Positions 8,416-16,227 of a stretch of DNA of 40,551 bases are shown one piece after another; positions within the stretch are counted from its first letter, which is position 1, and the number at the start of each line of letters is the position of its first letter. The notes below the pieces were generated by a model that did not search any database, was not told the origin of the DNA, and saw only the letters and a list, made by a program, of their open reading frames with translations. Source of the DNA: JAADCS01 sp964473735 (GTDB taxonomy: Bacteria; Hydrothermota; Hydrothermia; LBFQ01). Location of the stretch: contig CAYYQD010000011.1 of NCBI GenBank assembly GCA_964473735.1, forward strand, positions 1 to 40,551. The letters run 5' to 3'. The position numbers were made by a program, and so were the translations under genes.

Positions 8416-8439
8416 CGTCCCGTACGTGGAGGGACGTTT
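8416..8439 (+). terminator. Weak hairpin after feoB
   Basis: CGTCCC and GGGACG arms with a 9-nt loop, followed by only TTT. It may end feoAB transcripts, but the T-tract is poor. Confidence 0.3.
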
Positions 8440-8445
8440 CGGGCG

Positions 8446-8451
8446 TACAAT
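8446..8451 (+). promoter_or_regulatory. -10 box of transaldolase operon
   Basis: TACAAT 11 nt before the ATG at 8463. Confidence 0.55.
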
Positions 8452-8462
8452 AGGCGGTTGAT

Positions 8463-9104
8463 ATGAGGATATTCGTGGATTCCGCCGACGTAGAGGAAAT
8501 AAAGAAGCTTCACGAGATGGGTTTTGTATCGGGGGCCACGACGAATCCGAGTCTCGTGGCTAAGACGGGTAGGTCCCCCCGTGAGATATACGAAGAGCTG
8601 GCTAACATGCTTGAGCACGTCTCCGCGGAGGTAGTCTCCGAGGACGCCGAAGGGATGTACCGTGAGGGGAAGGACCTTGCGTCCATACACCCCAACGTGG
8701 TGGTGAAGGTACCCTTCACTCCGGAGGGCTTAAAGGCCGTAAGGCTGTTAAAGGCCGATGGGATACGGGTGAACGTGACCCTGATATTCTCCGCAGCGCA
8801 GGCCCTAATAGCGGCGAGGGTCGGGGCGGACTTCGTCTCCCCTTTCATAGGGAGGATAGACGACATAGGCTACTCCGGGGTTGAGGTGGTGAAAGAGACG
8901 GCCCGGATCTTCACCCTGTACGATATACCCACCCAGATAATAGCCGCCAGCATAAGGCACCCGGCACACTTCATCGCCGCGGCTAAGGCCGGGGCCCACA
9001 TAGGGACCGTTCCCCCCGCAGTCCTCTGGAAGCTGCTCAAACATCCCCTTACGGACATAGGGCTTGAGAAGTTCCTCTCCGACTGGAAGAAGCTGTCCGG
9101 GTGA
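8463..9104 (+). CDS. tal: Transaldolase, short TalC/FSA type
   Basis: A 213-residue class I aldolase that moves a dihydroxyacetone unit between sugar phosphates in the non-oxidative pentose phosphate pathway. The N-terminus MRIFVDSADVEEI and the SGATTNPSL segment are hallmarks of the short transaldolase family. Schiff-base lysine lies in VVVKVPFTPEGL (near residue 81). SPFIGRIDD and the QIIAASIRHPAH stretch complete the barrel active site. Short members include both transaldolases and fructose-6-phosphate aldolases; transaldolase is more common. It is first in an operon, and its TGA overlaps the next ATG. Confidence 0.92.
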   Translation: MRIFVDSADVEEIKKLHEMGFVSGATTNPSLVAKTGRSPREIYEELANMLEHVSAEVVSEDAEGMYREGKDLASIHPNVVVKVPFTPEGLKAVRLLKADGIRVNVTLIFSAAQALIAARVGADFVSPFIGRIDDIGYSGVEVVKETARIFTLYDIPTQIIAASIRHPAHFIAAAKAGAHIGTVPPAVLWKLLKHPLTDIGLEKFLSDWKKLSG

Positions 9105-9892
9105 TGGAGAAGATAAAGGCCGCCTTCTTCCTGCTTCTCGCTCTCGTGGTGGGGGCGGCCGGCCTCCTCTGGCTCAAGAACTTCTCCCTTAAGAAGAGGT
9201 ATCACTACGGGGCGGTTTTCCGCACGGCCGGCTTCTTGGGAAACGGGGACCCCGTGAGCCTTCAGGGGGTAAATGTGGGCAGGATTGAGAGGATAGAGAT
9301 ATACACCGACAGCGTCATCATACGCTTCTACGTAGAGGGTCTGAGGTTGAGGAGAGGCGCGTACGCCCGCATAGAGAACGAGGGGGTCGTAGGAAACCGT
9401 AAGCTGGCCGTATATCAGGGTAAAGGGAACTTCCTTCCGGAGGGTGCGGTGATAAGGGGGGAGGAGACACCCACGTTCACGGACTTCGTATTCCTCATAG
9501 ACCGCATCCTCCAGAGCTTTGAGAAGATCTCGGCCCGCACGGACACGACCCTACGGAACGCCAACCTCCTCCTTCTACGTACCCAGAGGGAGCTGGTGGC
9601 CCTGAGTCGGGACCTGCGCGACCTCATATCCTCCACGAGGGACCTTACGGATAACACCAACGCCAAAGTGGATGCGGTATCCTACCAGATACTTCAGGTT
9701 GCCAACCGACTGGACGAGACGGCAACCGTCGTGGATTCCTTCGTAAGGGCCGACGGAACCGTTCAGAGGCTCCTGACCGAGGACTCCCTTTACAACGAGC
9801 TCAACATAACCGTAAAGGAGCTACGCTCCCTCATAGAGGACATCCGTAAGAACCCCCAGAGGTACATAAACGTAAACGTGAAGGTGTTCTAA
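9104..9892 (+). CDS. MlaD/MCE-domain lipid-transport protein
   Basis: A 262-residue protein with an N-terminal membrane anchor (residues 5-25) and one MCE domain (about 35-115, including the GDPVSLQGVNVGRIERIEI strand pair typical of MlaD). An alpha-helical tail with Ser/Thr-rich hydrophilic stretches follows. MCE proteins bridge inner and outer membranes and carry phospholipids. The ATPase and permease partners (MlaF/MlaE type) are not adjacent. The start overlaps the transaldolase stop as TGATG; ATG at 9104 is favoured over the GTG one codon before. The following gene begins 1 nt after its stop. Confidence 0.88.
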   Translation: MEKIKAAFFLLLALVVGAAGLLWLKNFSLKKRYHYGAVFRTAGFLGNGDPVSLQGVNVGRIERIEIYTDSVIIRFYVEGLRLRRGAYARIENEGVVGNRKLAVYQGKGNFLPEGAVIRGEETPTFTDFVFLIDRILQSFEKISARTDTTLRNANLLLLRTQRELVALSRDLRDLISSTRDLTDNTNAKVDAVSYQILQVANRLDETATVVDSFVRADGTVQRLLTEDSLYNELNITVKELRSLIEDIRKNPQRYINVNVKVF

Positions 9893-9893
9893 C

Positions 9894-10676
9894 ATGGCCG
9901 TACATATAGCCGCCGTCGTCGTCGGTGGCCTACTGCTGGGATTCGTCTCCTTCTTCGTGGTATCAAGGAGCATGGCCTTCGCCACCACCGGAGTGGCCCA
10001 CGCTATGTTCGGCGGCATAGCCATGGCCGTAGTTCTGGGCATAAACCCGGACTTAGGGGGGTTCGCCTTCGGTCTGGCGATGGGGCTGGGTATCTACCTC
10101 TTCGGCAGGAAATTGCCGAGGGACGCCGTAATAGGTCTGACCTTCTCCTTCCTCATGAGCGTGGGCGCTATAGCCCTGCGTTTCTACCGGGGGTACGCCA
10201 ACCTCCTGTGGTCGTACATGTTCGGAAACATCACCTTAGCCACGTGGTGGCACGTCCTGACCCTGGTGATCCTGTTAGGGGTTGGGGTGGTCCTGTTGGC
10301 CGTGAAGTACGACAGCGTGAGGCTGTTCCTCTTCAGCGAGGAGATCGCCTCGGCCGAGAAGCACCCGGTATCCCTATATCACGGTACCTTACTCCTCTTT
10401 GAGACCCTGACCATCATCTTCGTACTCAGGGTCTTCGGATCAATACTGACCACCTCCTTAGTGGTGGTCCCGGCCCTCATATCCTTCATGCTCTTCAGGG
10501 GGTTCCTTCTATCCCTGCTTATGAGTGGGGTGTTATCCCTCCTCCTGACCCTGTCCGGATACGCCTTCTCCTACGCCTTTGACCTGCCGTACGGTGCTGC
10601 TACGACCGTCATCGCCTTTCTGGCCTTCACGGCCGTGTGGATAGTCCGGAGGGGAAGGGTATGGTTGAGGGTGTAG
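9894..10676 (+). CDS. Metal ABC transporter permease (ABC-3/ZnuB-like)
   Basis: A 260-residue protein with about 7-8 membrane segments. RSMAFATTGVAHAMFGGIA matches the conserved cytoplasmic loop of ZnuB/TroC permeases, and FGSILTTSLVVVPALIS matches their second hallmark (usually GxxLVxALLxxPAA). It should form the channel for Zn, Mn or Fe import. No ABC ATPase or binding protein is next to it, which is unusual because these systems are normally encoded together. It lies 1 nt after the MCE gene and overlaps the phosphatase gene. Confidence 0.8.
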   Translation: MAVHIAAVVVGGLLLGFVSFFVVSRSMAFATTGVAHAMFGGIAMAVVLGINPDLGGFAFGLAMGLGIYLFGRKLPRDAVIGLTFSFLMSVGAIALRFYRGYANLLWSYMFGNITLATWWHVLTLVILLGVGVVLLAVKYDSVRLFLFSEEIASAEKHPVSLYHGTLLLFETLTIIFVLRVFGSILTTSLVVVPALISFMLFRGFLLSLLMSGVLSLLLTLSGYAFSYAFDLPYGAATTVIAFLAFTAVWIVRRGRVWLRV

Positions 10677-11251
10677 TTTTGGGGACGTCTCTCCTCCTTA
10701 CCCCCGTAAGCATATACGCCTTTGACGAGCCGGTTAGAAGCTGGGTTCTGGAGCACCGCAACCTGTACGCCGACAGGTTCTTCGCCGTCTCCAACCTCTT
10801 CGGCGATGGCAAGTACCACGCCGGGGTCTGGTTGGGGGTCACGGCTGCGGGATACTTGTTAAAAAACGACGGAATTTACTCCTTCGGTAAGTGGGGGACG
10901 CTCTCCTTTTTGGCCACCGGTATAACGACCGTAGGTCTCAAGGTCGCCATAGGTAGGGCGAGGCCCCATCTGGGAATGGGTGCTAAAACCTTCCATCCCA
11001 TGAGCCTTGAGGATGGTTTCAACTCCCTGCCATCGGGCCATACGTCGGTGGCCTTCTCCTCCGCCGGATACGTCTTCGCCCGTACCGAAAATCCGTGGGT
11101 CAGATGGGGAGGGGTGGCCTTAGCCTCCACGGTGGGGATGGCCCGCATATACAGGGACAGACACTGGCTCTCCGACGTCATAATGGGCGCCGGCATAGGC
11201 TTTGCAACCGGGTACTTCGTAGGCCGTCTGGCCGGGAGGTTAGAGCGTTAG
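10661..11251 (+). CDS. PAP2-family membrane phosphatase
   Basis: A 197-residue phosphatidic acid phosphatase type 2 protein. All three phosphatase motifs are present: KVAIGRARP (about residues 94-102), PSGH (124-127) and a variant third motif ARIYRDRHWLSDV with the catalytic His near 168 and Asp near 172. Likely substrates are undecaprenyl pyrophosphate or lipid phosphates at the outer face of the membrane. ATG at 10661, preceded by a purine-rich GGAGGGGAAGGG stretch, is preferred over the in-frame GTG at 10637. It is last in the transaldolase operon. Confidence 0.88.
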   Translation: MVEGVVLGTSLLLTPVSIYAFDEPVRSWVLEHRNLYADRFFAVSNLFGDGKYHAGVWLGVTAAGYLLKNDGIYSFGKWGTLSFLATGITTVGLKVAIGRARPHLGMGAKTFHPMSLEDGFNSLPSGHTSVAFSSAGYVFARTENPWVRWGGVALASTVGMARIYRDRHWLSDVIMGAGIGFATGYFVGRLAGRLER

Positions 11252-11307
11252 GGGTCGTGCGAGGGGTTATGGATTCCGTTGGCGTTGAATGGAATGCTGT
11301 AGGGGAC

Positions 11308-11344
11308 GGTACCACTTCCCTCAGTTTTGTACCCAGAGTGATAC
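11308..11344. repeat. Diverged 37-bp repeat, copy A
   Basis: Starts GGTACCACTTC and ends AGTGATAC. It matches copy B at 11448 in 29 of 37 positions; differences are concentrated in the centre. The ends are near-inverted repeats of each other, so it could form a hairpin. The 282-nt stretch between PAP2 and rimM holds no other convincing gene. Confidence 0.55.
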
Positions 11345-11447
11345 TGCTTTAGGTATGCCCGAACGTTTATTATAGCAATGGCATGATGCCGTGGATGGAG
11401 TACGCCACAGCCGTTAGGGATATAAGGGAAAAGCGGGGTCTCCTACC

Positions 11448-11484
11448 GGTACCACTTCTGCAGGTTTCATACCCAAAGTGATAC
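11448..11484. repeat. Diverged 37-bp repeat, copy B
   Basis: Second copy, 140 bp downstream of copy A in the same orientation. Its outer arms GGTACCACTT and AAGTGATACC pair with a single mismatch. On the minus strand both copies can be read as a short peptide with the shared pattern ITLG-x-K-x-x-EVVP, so a decayed coding origin is also possible. Confidence 0.55.
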
Positions 11485-11533
11485 CCTCCTTGATGGCACT
11501 TACACCGTCCCGCTATCCCGACAGGCCCGAGCG

Positions 11534-12031
11534 TTAGAACTGGGAGAGGTATCCCTTCGGGAGGCGCACCACGATTATTCCCTCTTCGGGTTTCACCTCT
11601 ACGACGTACTCGCTCACGAAGGGTACGTAGACGCGCTTACCCTCCGGTGTCTCAATCTCAAACGTCCAGTACGGGGCCCACTCGTGCATATCCTCCACCC
11701 TGCCCACCACCTCCCCGTCCTCACCGATGACCTTAAGGCCCAGAAGCTGATATACGTAGAACTCTCCCTCCTCCGTGGGTGGAAGGTCCCCCTCCTCCAC
11801 CTCAACGTACAGGTTCCTCAAGAGCTCCGCGCGATTTATATCCTCTACCCCCTCAAACTTCAGTACGACCATCCCCTTCCTCAAAGGCCTCGCCCCCTCA
11901 ACCCTGTAAGGGGAGTTCAGGATATACACCGTCTTTCCAACAAAAAAATCGGGAGGGTGGGAGGTCTGTACCCTTACTTCCCCACGCCTCCCGGAAGGTC
12001 GCGTTATGCGGCCAACCTTTACCCTCTTCAG
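11534..12031 (-). CDS. rimM: RimM, 16S rRNA processing protein (CTG start)
   Basis: A ribosome maturation factor that binds S19 in the 30S head. The frame is open without interruption from 12031 and encodes 165 residues, the normal RimM length. The N-terminus after the first codon reads KRVKVGRITRPSGRRGEVRV, which matches the RimM signature (GRIxxPxGxRGEV). The PRC-barrel half has EFYVYQLLGLKVIG and VVGRVEDM. No ATG, GTG or TTG lies between the in-frame TAA upstream and the N-terminal signature. The first ordinary start is an internal GTG at 11929, which would delete the whole signature. A CTG at 12031-12029 overlaps the khpA TGA as CTGA. It follows rpsP and khpA in the usual gene order. Confidence 0.9.
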   Translation of the reverse strand: MKRVKVGRITRPSGRRGEVRVQTSHPPDFFVGKTVYILNSPYRVEGARPLRKGMVVLKFEGVEDINRAELLRNLYVEVEEGDLPPTEEGEFYVYQLLGLKVIGEDGEVVGRVEDMHEWAPYWTFEIETPEGKRVYVPFVSEYVVEVKPEEGIIVVRLPKGYLSQF

Positions 12032-12264
12032 ATTATCTCCACCTTGACGACTTTACCCTGCTTGCGGCCCACGGCCTCCACTATGCGGCGGATGGCGTTG
12101 GCGGTCTTACCCTGACGACCGATGATCTTGGCCTTGTCCTCGGGGGAGACCTCTATCTCGTATATGACCGCCTTCTGACCGGCGATCTCCCTGATGGCTA
12201 CCTGATCCTGGTTATCCACCAGCGCCTTGATGATGTACTCCAGGAGATCCCTGATGTTCGTCAT
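12028..12264 (-). CDS. khpA: KhpA, KH-domain RNA-binding protein
   Basis: A 78-residue single KH domain with the GxxG loop in KIIGRQGKTANAIR. It binds RNA and in other bacteria pairs with KhpB/Jag. It sits between rpsP and rimM, the common order. A strong Shine-Dalgarno AAGGAGGT precedes the ATG by 6 nt, in contrast to the promoter-proximal genes here, which lack leaders. Confidence 0.93.
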   Translation of the reverse strand: MTNIRDLLEYIIKALVDNQDQVAIREIAGQKAVIYEIEVSPEDKAKIIGRQGKTANAIRRIVEAVGRKQGKVVKVEII

Positions 12265-12270
12265 GGCTGC

Positions 12271-12278
12271 ACCTCCTT
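12271..12278 (-). promoter_or_regulatory. Ribosome binding site of khpA
   Basis: AAGGAGGT on the minus strand, 6 nt before ATG, overlapping the end region of rpsP. It is the best Shine-Dalgarno noticed in the window and serves an operon-internal gene. Confidence 0.8.
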
Positions 12279-12279
12279 G

Positions 12280-12537
12280 TTATGTGGTTGGTTGTGTTCG
12301 TGTCTGTTTTCTCGCGAGTTTAGCGAGGGCCCTTACCCTGTGGGTGGGTTGGGCACCGCGTGAAAGCCAGTACTCGTACCTCTCAAGGTCAAGCTTCCAA
12401 TCGCCTTCCCTCTTCGGGTTCAGATATCCGAGGATGTCAATAACCTTACCGTCCCTCGGGTTCCTGCTCTCGGTGACCACTACTCTGTAGCGGGGATCGT
12501 TCTTCTTTCCGGTCCTCTGCAAGCGGATCTTCACCAT
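12280..12537 (-). CDS. rpsP: 30S ribosomal protein S16
   Basis: An 85-residue S16. The opening MVKIRLQRTGKKNDPRYRVV and the later RDGKVIDILGYLNP and YEYWLSRGAQPT segments are diagnostic. It is the first gene of rpsP-khpA-rimM. The usual followers trmD and rplS are absent from the end of this operon. A TATAAT box lies 11 nt before the ATG. Confidence 0.98.
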   Translation of the reverse strand: MVKIRLQRTGKKNDPRYRVVVTESRNPRDGKVIDILGYLNPKREGDWKLDLERYEYWLSRGAQPTHRVRALAKLARKQTRTQPTT

Positions 12538-12548
12538 AACAGGCGTGT

Positions 12549-12554
12549 ATTATA
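12549..12554 (-). promoter_or_regulatory. -10 box of rpsP operon
   Basis: TATAAT on the minus strand, 11 nt before the ATG at 12537. Confidence 0.65.
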
Positions 12555-12580
12555 CTGCGGAAACGGAACCGTTTGCAAAC

Positions 12581-13672
12581 TCACACCTTATCCACGAAGG
12601 TACGGAATATACTGTAAAGGGTATGGAGGGACGGGATGCTCACCCACTCGTTATCGCCGTGTATGTCTCCTCCCTCGGGGTATATCATGATGACCGGGAT
12701 ACCCTTGGAAGCGAAGAACCGCCCGTCCGTGGCTCCGTGGGTCTTTCCAAACCTGACGTCCCCCAGTACCTCCCTTACGCTCTCAATGAAGGCCCGCGAT
12801 ATGGGGTGCTCCAGATCCGTTGAGAAGGGCTCCCCTTCGGAGAGGAACTCCACCTCCGCCCCGTGCTTTTTGGCCGTATAGGACACTGCATCCTTCGCCT
12901 CCCCGAGGGTGAAGGGGGGTACGAAACGGAAGTCCAGCTCCATATAGGCCTCCGGAGGAACCTGATTCACCTTCTTCCCTCCCACGAACTTCCCTAAGGT
13001 AAGGGTGTTGTGCCAGTGCTCCGGGTCGTCGGAGTCGTAAAGTAGGGTCCCCTTTATATCCTCGTAAAACCTTAGGGCCTTCTCTATGGCGCTCTCGCCG
13101 AGCCACGGCATGGAGCCGTGGGCGGGTTTCCCTTTGAAAGATACCCTGAAGTGAAGGGCGCCCTTCTCGTCTGTTATTATGTGGAAGTCCTCCCCGGAAT
13201 CGGGTATGACGGCGAATTCGGAGGAGTACCCCTCCTCCTCAAGGAGGTAGCGCACCCCGTTCTGGCTCCCCACTTCTTCGTCCGTCGTAAGTATCAGGGC
13301 TATGTCCGGCTCCTTCCCCTCCTCTGCGAGGTCTTTAAACAGCTTCATCATCACGGCGCACGGCCCCTTCATATCAAGGGCACCCCGTCCGTACAGCCTA
13401 TCCCCCTCCTCCCTGGCCACGAACTGCTCCATACGGGCCGGCACCACGTCCAGATGTCCGGCGAATATCACCTTGAACTTCCTATCCTTCTGGCTCCTTT
13501 TAAAGCTGACCACCAGAGAGGGTTTCTCTCCCTTCATGAAGCGGTCTATACGGAGGCGGGGGTGTTCAAGGTACTTCTCGGCGTAGTTTATGACGGCTAT
13601 GAGCTGGTCGGGCCGCTCGGCCACGCTTTCAAACTGGATAAGGGTCTTCAAAAGACTCTTAAGGGACTCCAT
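12581..13672 (-). CDS. M20-family metallopeptidase (DapE/ArgE/CPG2-like)
   Basis: A 363-residue di-zinc amidohydrolase. Metal and catalytic motifs are AGHLDVVP (His73, Asp75), YGRGALDMKG (Asp100) and TTDEEVG (Glu132, Glu133). A C-terminal THGATDGRFF segment and the His of GGDIHGDNEW complete the site. The family removes acyl groups or cleaves small peptides: succinyl-diaminopimelate desuccinylase, acetylornithine deacetylase or dipeptidase are all possible, and the sequence alone does not decide. It has its own TAGAAT box 9 nt before the ATG. Confidence 0.88.
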   Translation of the reverse strand: MESLKSLLKTLIQFESVAERPDQLIAVINYAEKYLEHPRLRIDRFMKGEKPSLVVSFKRSQKDRKFKVIFAGHLDVVPARMEQFVAREEGDRLYGRGALDMKGPCAVMMKLFKDLAEEGKEPDIALILTTDEEVGSQNGVRYLLEEEGYSSEFAVIPDSGEDFHIITDEKGALHFRVSFKGKPAHGSMPWLGESAIEKALRFYEDIKGTLLYDSDDPEHWHNTLTLGKFVGGKKVNQVPPEAYMELDFRFVPPFTLGEAKDAVSYTAKKHGAEVEFLSEGEPFSTDLEHPISRAFIESVREVLGDVRFGKTHGATDGRFFASKGIPVIMIYPEGGDIHGDNEWVSIPSLHTLYSIFRTFVDKV

Positions 13673-13681
13673 AGGAAATGT

Positions 13682-13687
13682 ATTCTA
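13682..13687 (-). promoter_or_regulatory. -10 box of M20 peptidase gene
   Basis: TAGAAT on the minus strand, 9 nt before the ATG at 13672, in the 52-nt gap after acsA. Confidence 0.6.
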
Positions 13688-13724
13688 AAGGTGGGCTTAC
13701 CCGGTAGATGGGAAGGGTTGCCGA

Positions 13725-15662
13725 CTACCCTATCTCCCCCTTCAGGTGCTCGTACGCCCTCTTGACCTCCTCAACCGAGGCTTCGTCCTCCAGGGTGGTG
13801 ATGTCGCCTAAGGGCTTGCCAAGGAATACGGCCTTCAGGAGGCGGCGCATTATCTTTCCGGACCTCGTCTTGGGGAGTTTGGAGACGAAGAGAACCTCTT
13901 TCGGCACGGCTATGGGGCTCAGGACCTCCCTGACCTTCCCCTTTATCTCCCCGACTAAGGCTTCGGAGGGTTGGACACCCTCCTTCAGAACGACGAAGGC
14001 TACGGGGACCTCCCCCTTCACCTCGTCCGGTACGCCAACGACGGCGGCTTCGCTGACGGCCTCGTGCTCAACTATGGCGGACTCTATCTCGTAGGTTCCA
14101 AGGCGGTGGCCTGCCACGTTCATGACCTCGTCGGCCCTACCCAAGACCCAGATATAACCGTCGTCGTCCATTATGGCGTAGTCTCCGGTGTAGAAGTTCC
14201 CGGGGAACCTCTCCCAGTAGGTCTTCACGTACCTATCGTCGTCTCCCCAGATGGTCAGGGGCATTCCGGGCCAGGGTCTGGTCAGGACCAGATATCCCCT
14301 CTCGCCCCGCGAGGCCTCGCTGCCGTCGGCCTTCAGTACGGCCGCCTCTATGCCGGGTATGGGGTATCCGTTCGTACCGGGTTTGAGGGGTACCAGCTTC
14401 CATCCGGGGGTGTGAGAGATCATAACTCCGCCCGTCTCCGTCATCCACCACGTGGAGCCGACCGGACACCTGCCCTTACCCACCTTCTCGTAGTACCACC
14501 ACCACGCCTCCGGGTTTATTGGCTCACCGACGGAGTGAAGGACCCTCAGGGTGGAGAGGTCGTACTTCTCCACGTACTCGTCGGGGTACCTCATCAGGAG
14601 CCTTATGGCGGTGGGGGAAGTGTAGAAGATGCTGACACCGTACCTCTCCACTATCCTCCACCATATCCCCGGGTCCGGCCAGTTCGGTACCCCCTCGTAC
14701 ATCACGCTCGTAAGTCCCTCCATGAACGGTCCGAATACTATGTAGGAGTGTCCGGTTATCCAGCCCACGTCGGCGGCGCACCAGAACACGTCCTCATCCC
14801 GCACGTCAAAGACCCACTTCAGGGTAGCGTGCAGTAGAACGGCGTAGCCTCCGGTGTCATGGACTATCCCCTTGGGCTTCCCGGTAGTGCCGGAGGTGTA
14901 GAGTATGAAGAGGGGATGGGTGGCCTCAACGGGAACGGGCTCAACGTAGGTGTTGGGAGGGACGTCTTTGATGAAGTCTTCACCGGAAACGTCCCCCTCC
15001 CTGAACTCCCACTCCCCCTTCAGCCGCTCAAACACCAGAATACCTTCAACCGGGGTCTGCTCCGTGGCCTTCCTGACGTTGGGTTCAAGGAGGATCCTCT
15101 TCCCACGCCTGTAAGAGCCGTCGGCGGTTATGAGGTACTTGGCCCCGCTGTCCTTAATGCGGTCCGCCAGGGCGTTCGCCGAAAATCCGGAGAAAACGAC
15201 GGAGAATATGACCCCGATACGGGACAGGGCCAGCATCACGGCCGGGAGCTCCGGGATCATGGGCATGTATATGGCCACCCTGTCCCCCTTCTTCAACCCC
15301 CACTTCTTCTGGAAGGCGTACGCCATGCGATTTACCCACCTGTAATACTCGTAGTAGGTCAGGACCCTCTCGGTGCCGTCCTCACCTAACCAGAATAGGG
15401 CGACTTTGTGCCTCCTGCCTCCTTTTACGTGGCGATCAAGGGCGAGGTGGGACATGTTCAGGAGGCCATCGCTGAACCACCTGTAGAAGGGATGCTCACC
15501 CTCTACGGTTCTGGTGGGTGCTTTGAACCAGTCTATCTCTCTGGCCATCTCCATCCAGAAGTCGGGGGTTAAGGTCTCGGAGTGGGCCTTTCTGTACTCT
15601 TCGGGACTTACGAAGTCCCACCCTTCCACCTTCACGTACTCCTTAAAGGGTAATGCTGCCAT
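13725..15662 (-). CDS. acsA: Acetyl-CoA synthetase, AMP-forming
   Basis: A 645-residue ANL-family enzyme of standard length that converts acetate, ATP and CoA to acetyl-CoA through acetyl-AMP. The P-loop-like motif YTSGTTGKPKGIVH, the WWMTETGG aryl/acyl-pocket motif and YTGDYAIMDDDGYIWVLGRADEVMNVAGHR hinge region (here cited only in part: YTGDYAIMD and GRADEVMNVAGHR) are present. The C-terminal KTRSGKIMRR carries the lysine that is acetylated in regulated homologues. It allows growth on or recycling of acetate. It is single-gene with TATAAT 7 nt before the ATG. Confidence 0.96.
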   Translation of the reverse strand: MAALPFKEYVKVEGWDFVSPEEYRKAHSETLTPDFWMEMAREIDWFKAPTRTVEGEHPFYRWFSDGLLNMSHLALDRHVKGGRRHKVALFWLGEDGTERVLTYYEYYRWVNRMAYAFQKKWGLKKGDRVAIYMPMIPELPAVMLALSRIGVIFSVVFSGFSANALADRIKDSGAKYLITADGSYRRGKRILLEPNVRKATEQTPVEGILVFERLKGEWEFREGDVSGEDFIKDVPPNTYVEPVPVEATHPLFILYTSGTTGKPKGIVHDTGGYAVLLHATLKWVFDVRDEDVFWCAADVGWITGHSYIVFGPFMEGLTSVMYEGVPNWPDPGIWWRIVERYGVSIFYTSPTAIRLLMRYPDEYVEKYDLSTLRVLHSVGEPINPEAWWWYYEKVGKGRCPVGSTWWMTETGGVMISHTPGWKLVPLKPGTNGYPIPGIEAAVLKADGSEASRGERGYLVLTRPWPGMPLTIWGDDDRYVKTYWERFPGNFYTGDYAIMDDDGYIWVLGRADEVMNVAGHRLGTYEIESAIVEHEAVSEAAVVGVPDEVKGEVPVAFVVLKEGVQPSEALVGEIKGKVREVLSPIAVPKEVLFVSKLPKTRSGKIMRRLLKAVFLGKPLGDITTLEDEASVEEVKRAYEHLKGEIG

Positions 15663-15669
15663 AGGTCAT

Positions 15670-15675
15670 ATTATA
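15670..15675 (-). promoter_or_regulatory. -10 box of acsA
   Basis: TATAAT on the minus strand, 7 nt before the ATG at 15662. Confidence 0.65.
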
Positions 15676-15757
15676 TGCGGGGTGAAAAGCTTTGTGAGGG
15701 AAACTATGCGAGGGCATTGCTGCACTTTCAAAAATTATCGCGTTCAGTGAGTGAATC

Positions 15758-15788
15758 TCGCCTAGAATTTGCCTTTCACCCAGAATTT
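15758..15788. repeat. Short direct repeat in AT-rich spacer
   Basis: TCGCCTAGAATTT and TCACCCAGAATTT (11 of 13 matching) are spaced 18 bp apart, with a partial third TCACCC further on. They lie in the gene-poor region after acsA and may mark the edge of a decayed insertion. Confidence 0.35.
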
Positions 15789-15907
15789 AATTCACCCGAA
15801 GGGAGATAAACTACTAAATTTATGATTGTACATCCGTTTATCGTTCCGTCATCGTGGGGGTTGCACGTTGCCGCAGAGATGGATCGTCAGGCAGAGAATT
15901 AAAGGGT

Positions 15908-16225
15908 TCATCCTTTTATTGTGCTGCTATTAAGGAGGGGAGCATACATAGGAGGCAAGAACGCCATAAACCACCTGTTGGCATAGGTTACTTTCTTCGT
16001 CTCTTTTCTGAAACTCTCCATCACCAACCTACCCTTCTCGTTCCACTTCTTCGTCCATCTTCTTATTCTCCTCCCACTTACACCTCACTCCTTCGCATAC
16101 CTACCCTCTGCTATGCGATGCAGTTTAGGGGTGAAGATCACATTTTTATCGGCAGCCATAACACCACCAGAGGTGGAGAGTTGATAGTCCCCTTTATACC
16201 CGTATCTCGGAGTTAGAATTACATC
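15908..16225 (-). pseudogene. Decayed reading frame in the acsA-degP spacer
   Basis: The 565-nt gap 15663-16227 contains no convincing intact gene. On the minus strand one frame runs from 16225 to a stop at 15908-15910 and is broken once by TGA at 16085-16087. Before the stop it contains ADKNVIFTPKLHRIAEGRY and after it RRWTKKWNEKGRLVMESF. Its composition looks protein-like and is basic, as transposases are, but no family was recognised. It could be an insertion-sequence remnant, a frame read through at TGA, or chance. The gap is more AT-rich than its neighbours. Confidence 0.35.
16214..16219 (+). promoter_or_regulatory. -10 box of degP
   Basis: TAGAAT 8 nt before the ATG at 16228. Confidence 0.6.
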
Positions 16226-16227
16226 TC

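Noticed and set aside
11270..11352. Short open frames across repeats A and B
   Set aside because: Too short, with no start context; the similarity between the copies is explained as well by a DNA-level repeat.
11308..11484. CRISPR array
   Set aside because: Only two imperfect copies 140 bp apart with variable centres, no regular spacers and no cas genes.
13971..14837. Long antisense frame inside acsA (and similar ones inside the RND, GH1 and subtilase genes)
   Set aside because: Shadows of GC-rich coding sequence on the opposite strand; no independent signals.
15854..16216. 120-codon open frame on the plus strand in the acsA-degP gap
   Set aside because: Low-complexity Ser/Pro/Arg-rich translation with no family pattern and no -10 box like those of other genes; the minus-strand frame looks more protein-like.
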